From Chloroflexota bacterium (GTDB taxonomy: Bacteria > Chloroflexota > Dehalococcoidia > Lucifugimonadales > JACPCL1): a stretch of 49,564 bases of DNA. Location: the NCBI GenBank assembly GCA_016179765.1, contig JACPCL010000038.1:1-49564 (forward strand), read 5' to 3'. The notes below the pieces were generated by a model, which was not told where the DNA came from, ran no database searches, and saw nothing but the letters and a program-made list of their open reading frames with translations. The position numbers and the translations under genes are program-made. This document shows, piece after piece, positions 48,833-49,564 of the stretch (positions are counted from its first letter, which is position 1; each line of letters starts with the position of its first letter).

Positions 48833-49564
48833 GCCTTTGCGTACACGTTGTGGTACAGCGCCGAGAGCGGCGGGTTAGGGCTTTCGTCCGCGAACTTCAC
48901 CGCCTCCTCCACCTCCTGGGCTACCGAATGGTCCAGGGCCGCCACCTCAGCCTCGGTGGCGAAGTGGCCCTCCAGCAGCCACTCCCGGTAGGCGGCGATG
49001 GGGTCTTTCATCCGCCACCGCTCCTCCTCTATCCTGGTGCGATACTCTGCGGGGTCGGCAAGAGAGTGGCCTCGGAAGCGGTAGGTCTTGGCCTCAATAA
49101 AGTAGGGGCCTTTGCCGGAGCGCACCTGGTCCACGATCTCCTGGGTGGCCTCCCGCACTGCCAGCACGTCCATGCCGTCAATCTGGATCGAGGGCATGTC
49201 ATAGGCTTCAGCCAGCTTGTAAATCTCCTTCTTCGCCAAGGACTCGGATACGGGGACGCCCATGCCGTACAGGTTGTTCTCGCAGAAGAAGATGACGGGC
49301 AGCTTCCAGAGGGCGGCCATGTTCATGGACTCATGGAACTCCCCCTCCTGCAGCGCGCCATCGCCCACGAAGCAGAGGGTGACGCGGTCCTCTTGCAGGT
49401 AGGAGGAGGCGAGAGCCAGCCCCGTGGCGATGGGCATCTGGCCTCCAACGATGGCATACCCGCCCACGAAGTTGCGGCTCCGGTCAAAGAGGTGCATGGA
49501 GCCGCCCATGCCGCCGGTGCAGCCGGTGGCCTTGCCGAAGAGCTCGGCCATAATCTCCTTTGCG
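48829..49564 (-). CDS. pdhA: pyruvate/2-oxo acid dehydrogenase E1 alpha subunit (partial, 5' end outside window)
   Basis: The C-terminal about 245 residues of the TPP-dependent alpha subunit. It contains AELFGKATGCTGGMGGSMHLFD, the thiamin diphosphate motif GDGALQEGEFHESMNMAALW...ENN, and KTYRFRGHSLADPAEYR with the regulatory-loop region. The frame stays open to the window edge (AKEIMAELFG), and family members have roughly 80-100 more residues before this point, so the ATG at 49551 is internal even though AAAGGAG happens to precede it. It leads the pdhA-pdhB pair; its stop lies in a REP-like palindrome. Confidence 0.93.
   Translation of the reverse strand, partial: AKEIMAELFGKATGCTGGMGGSMHLFDRSRNFVGGYAIVGGQMPIATGLALASSYLQEDRVTLCFVGDGALQEGEFHESMNMAALWKLPVIFFCENNLYGMGVPVSESLAKKEIYKLAEAYDMPSIQIDGMDVLAVREATQEIVDQVRSGKGPYFIEAKTYRFRGHSLADPAEYRTRIEEERWRMKDPIAAYREWLLEGHFATEAEVAALDHSVAQEVEEAVKFADESPNPPLSALYHNVYAKA

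Noticed and set aside
49535-49564. True start of pdhA at ATG 49551 with AAAGGAG upstream
   Set aside because: E1 alpha proteins have about 80-100 residues before AELFGK, and the frame is open through the window edge, so the match to a ribosome site is coincidental.

Overview
The window is about 49.6 kb of GC-rich bacterial DNA holding roughly 40 genes on both strands. No rRNA, tRNA or CRISPR array was recognised. The gene repertoire (clan AA aspartic proteases beside a conserved small partner, Uma2 nucleases, short orphan LuxR proteins, many palindromic intergenic repeats) suggests a Chloroflexota, perhaps Dehalococcoidia-like, genome. That assignment is an inference from family resemblance and no marker gene here proves it.

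Layout. 1-8.5 kb is a surface-glycan locus: a glycosyltransferase-phosphoglycosyltransferase fusion, a PglD/NeuD-like acetyltransferase, a truncated methyltransferase, a DegT aminotransferase and a membrane 4,6-dehydratase. Together these match the PglF-PglE-PglD-PglC route to a diacetamido-sugar on a lipid carrier. A convergent O-antigen-ligase-like protein follows a strong hairpin terminator. 8.6-16.8 kb is ordinary metabolism (CinA, nitronate monooxygenase, TenA, an alpha/beta hydrolase, an ornithine cyclodeaminase-like protein, MFS) interspersed with a 24-residue CxxC protein that has its own promoter and terminator, a lipoprotein, and an XRE regulator with a palindromic operator. 16.9-19.2 kb, downstream of ilvD, is an accessory patch: two disabled aspartic proteases, a conserved 91-residue partner, and a DUF4258/YgiT-zinc-finger pair resembling a toxin-antitoxin system. 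19.2-30.9 kb holds ilvD, a CaiB-type CoA-transferase, gltX, a 1,553-residue SF1 helicase-nuclease (probable defence gene), threonine aldolase and MFS. 31.4-35.1 kb is a decaying stretch: a MATE gene split by an amber codon, tiny membrane proteins, and three partial copies of an orphan LuxR gene. 35.3-40.9 kb has rarA, a single-chain type IIG restriction-modification enzyme, and a REP-associated transposase (RAYT) with identical 28-bp palindromes on both sides and inside it. 40.9-49.6 kb has a MetE-like methyltransferase, Uma2, an Smr protein, an amidohydrolase, a methyltransferase and pyruvate dehydrogenase E2, E1beta and E1alpha, the last running off the window.

The most striking observation is a pair of matching insertion scars. 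At ilvD (18424-18478 versus 19231-19285) and at the Smr gene (42235-42351 versus 42994-43110) the last part of the host gene occurs twice, with a small accessory module in between. The host gene stays intact, and the two copies differ only by synonymous changes and by a different stop codon. Unrelated cargo (protease pair, Uma2) therefore entered by what looks like the same route: replacement of a gene's 3' end by an allele carrying extra genes. No integrase is present in either module.
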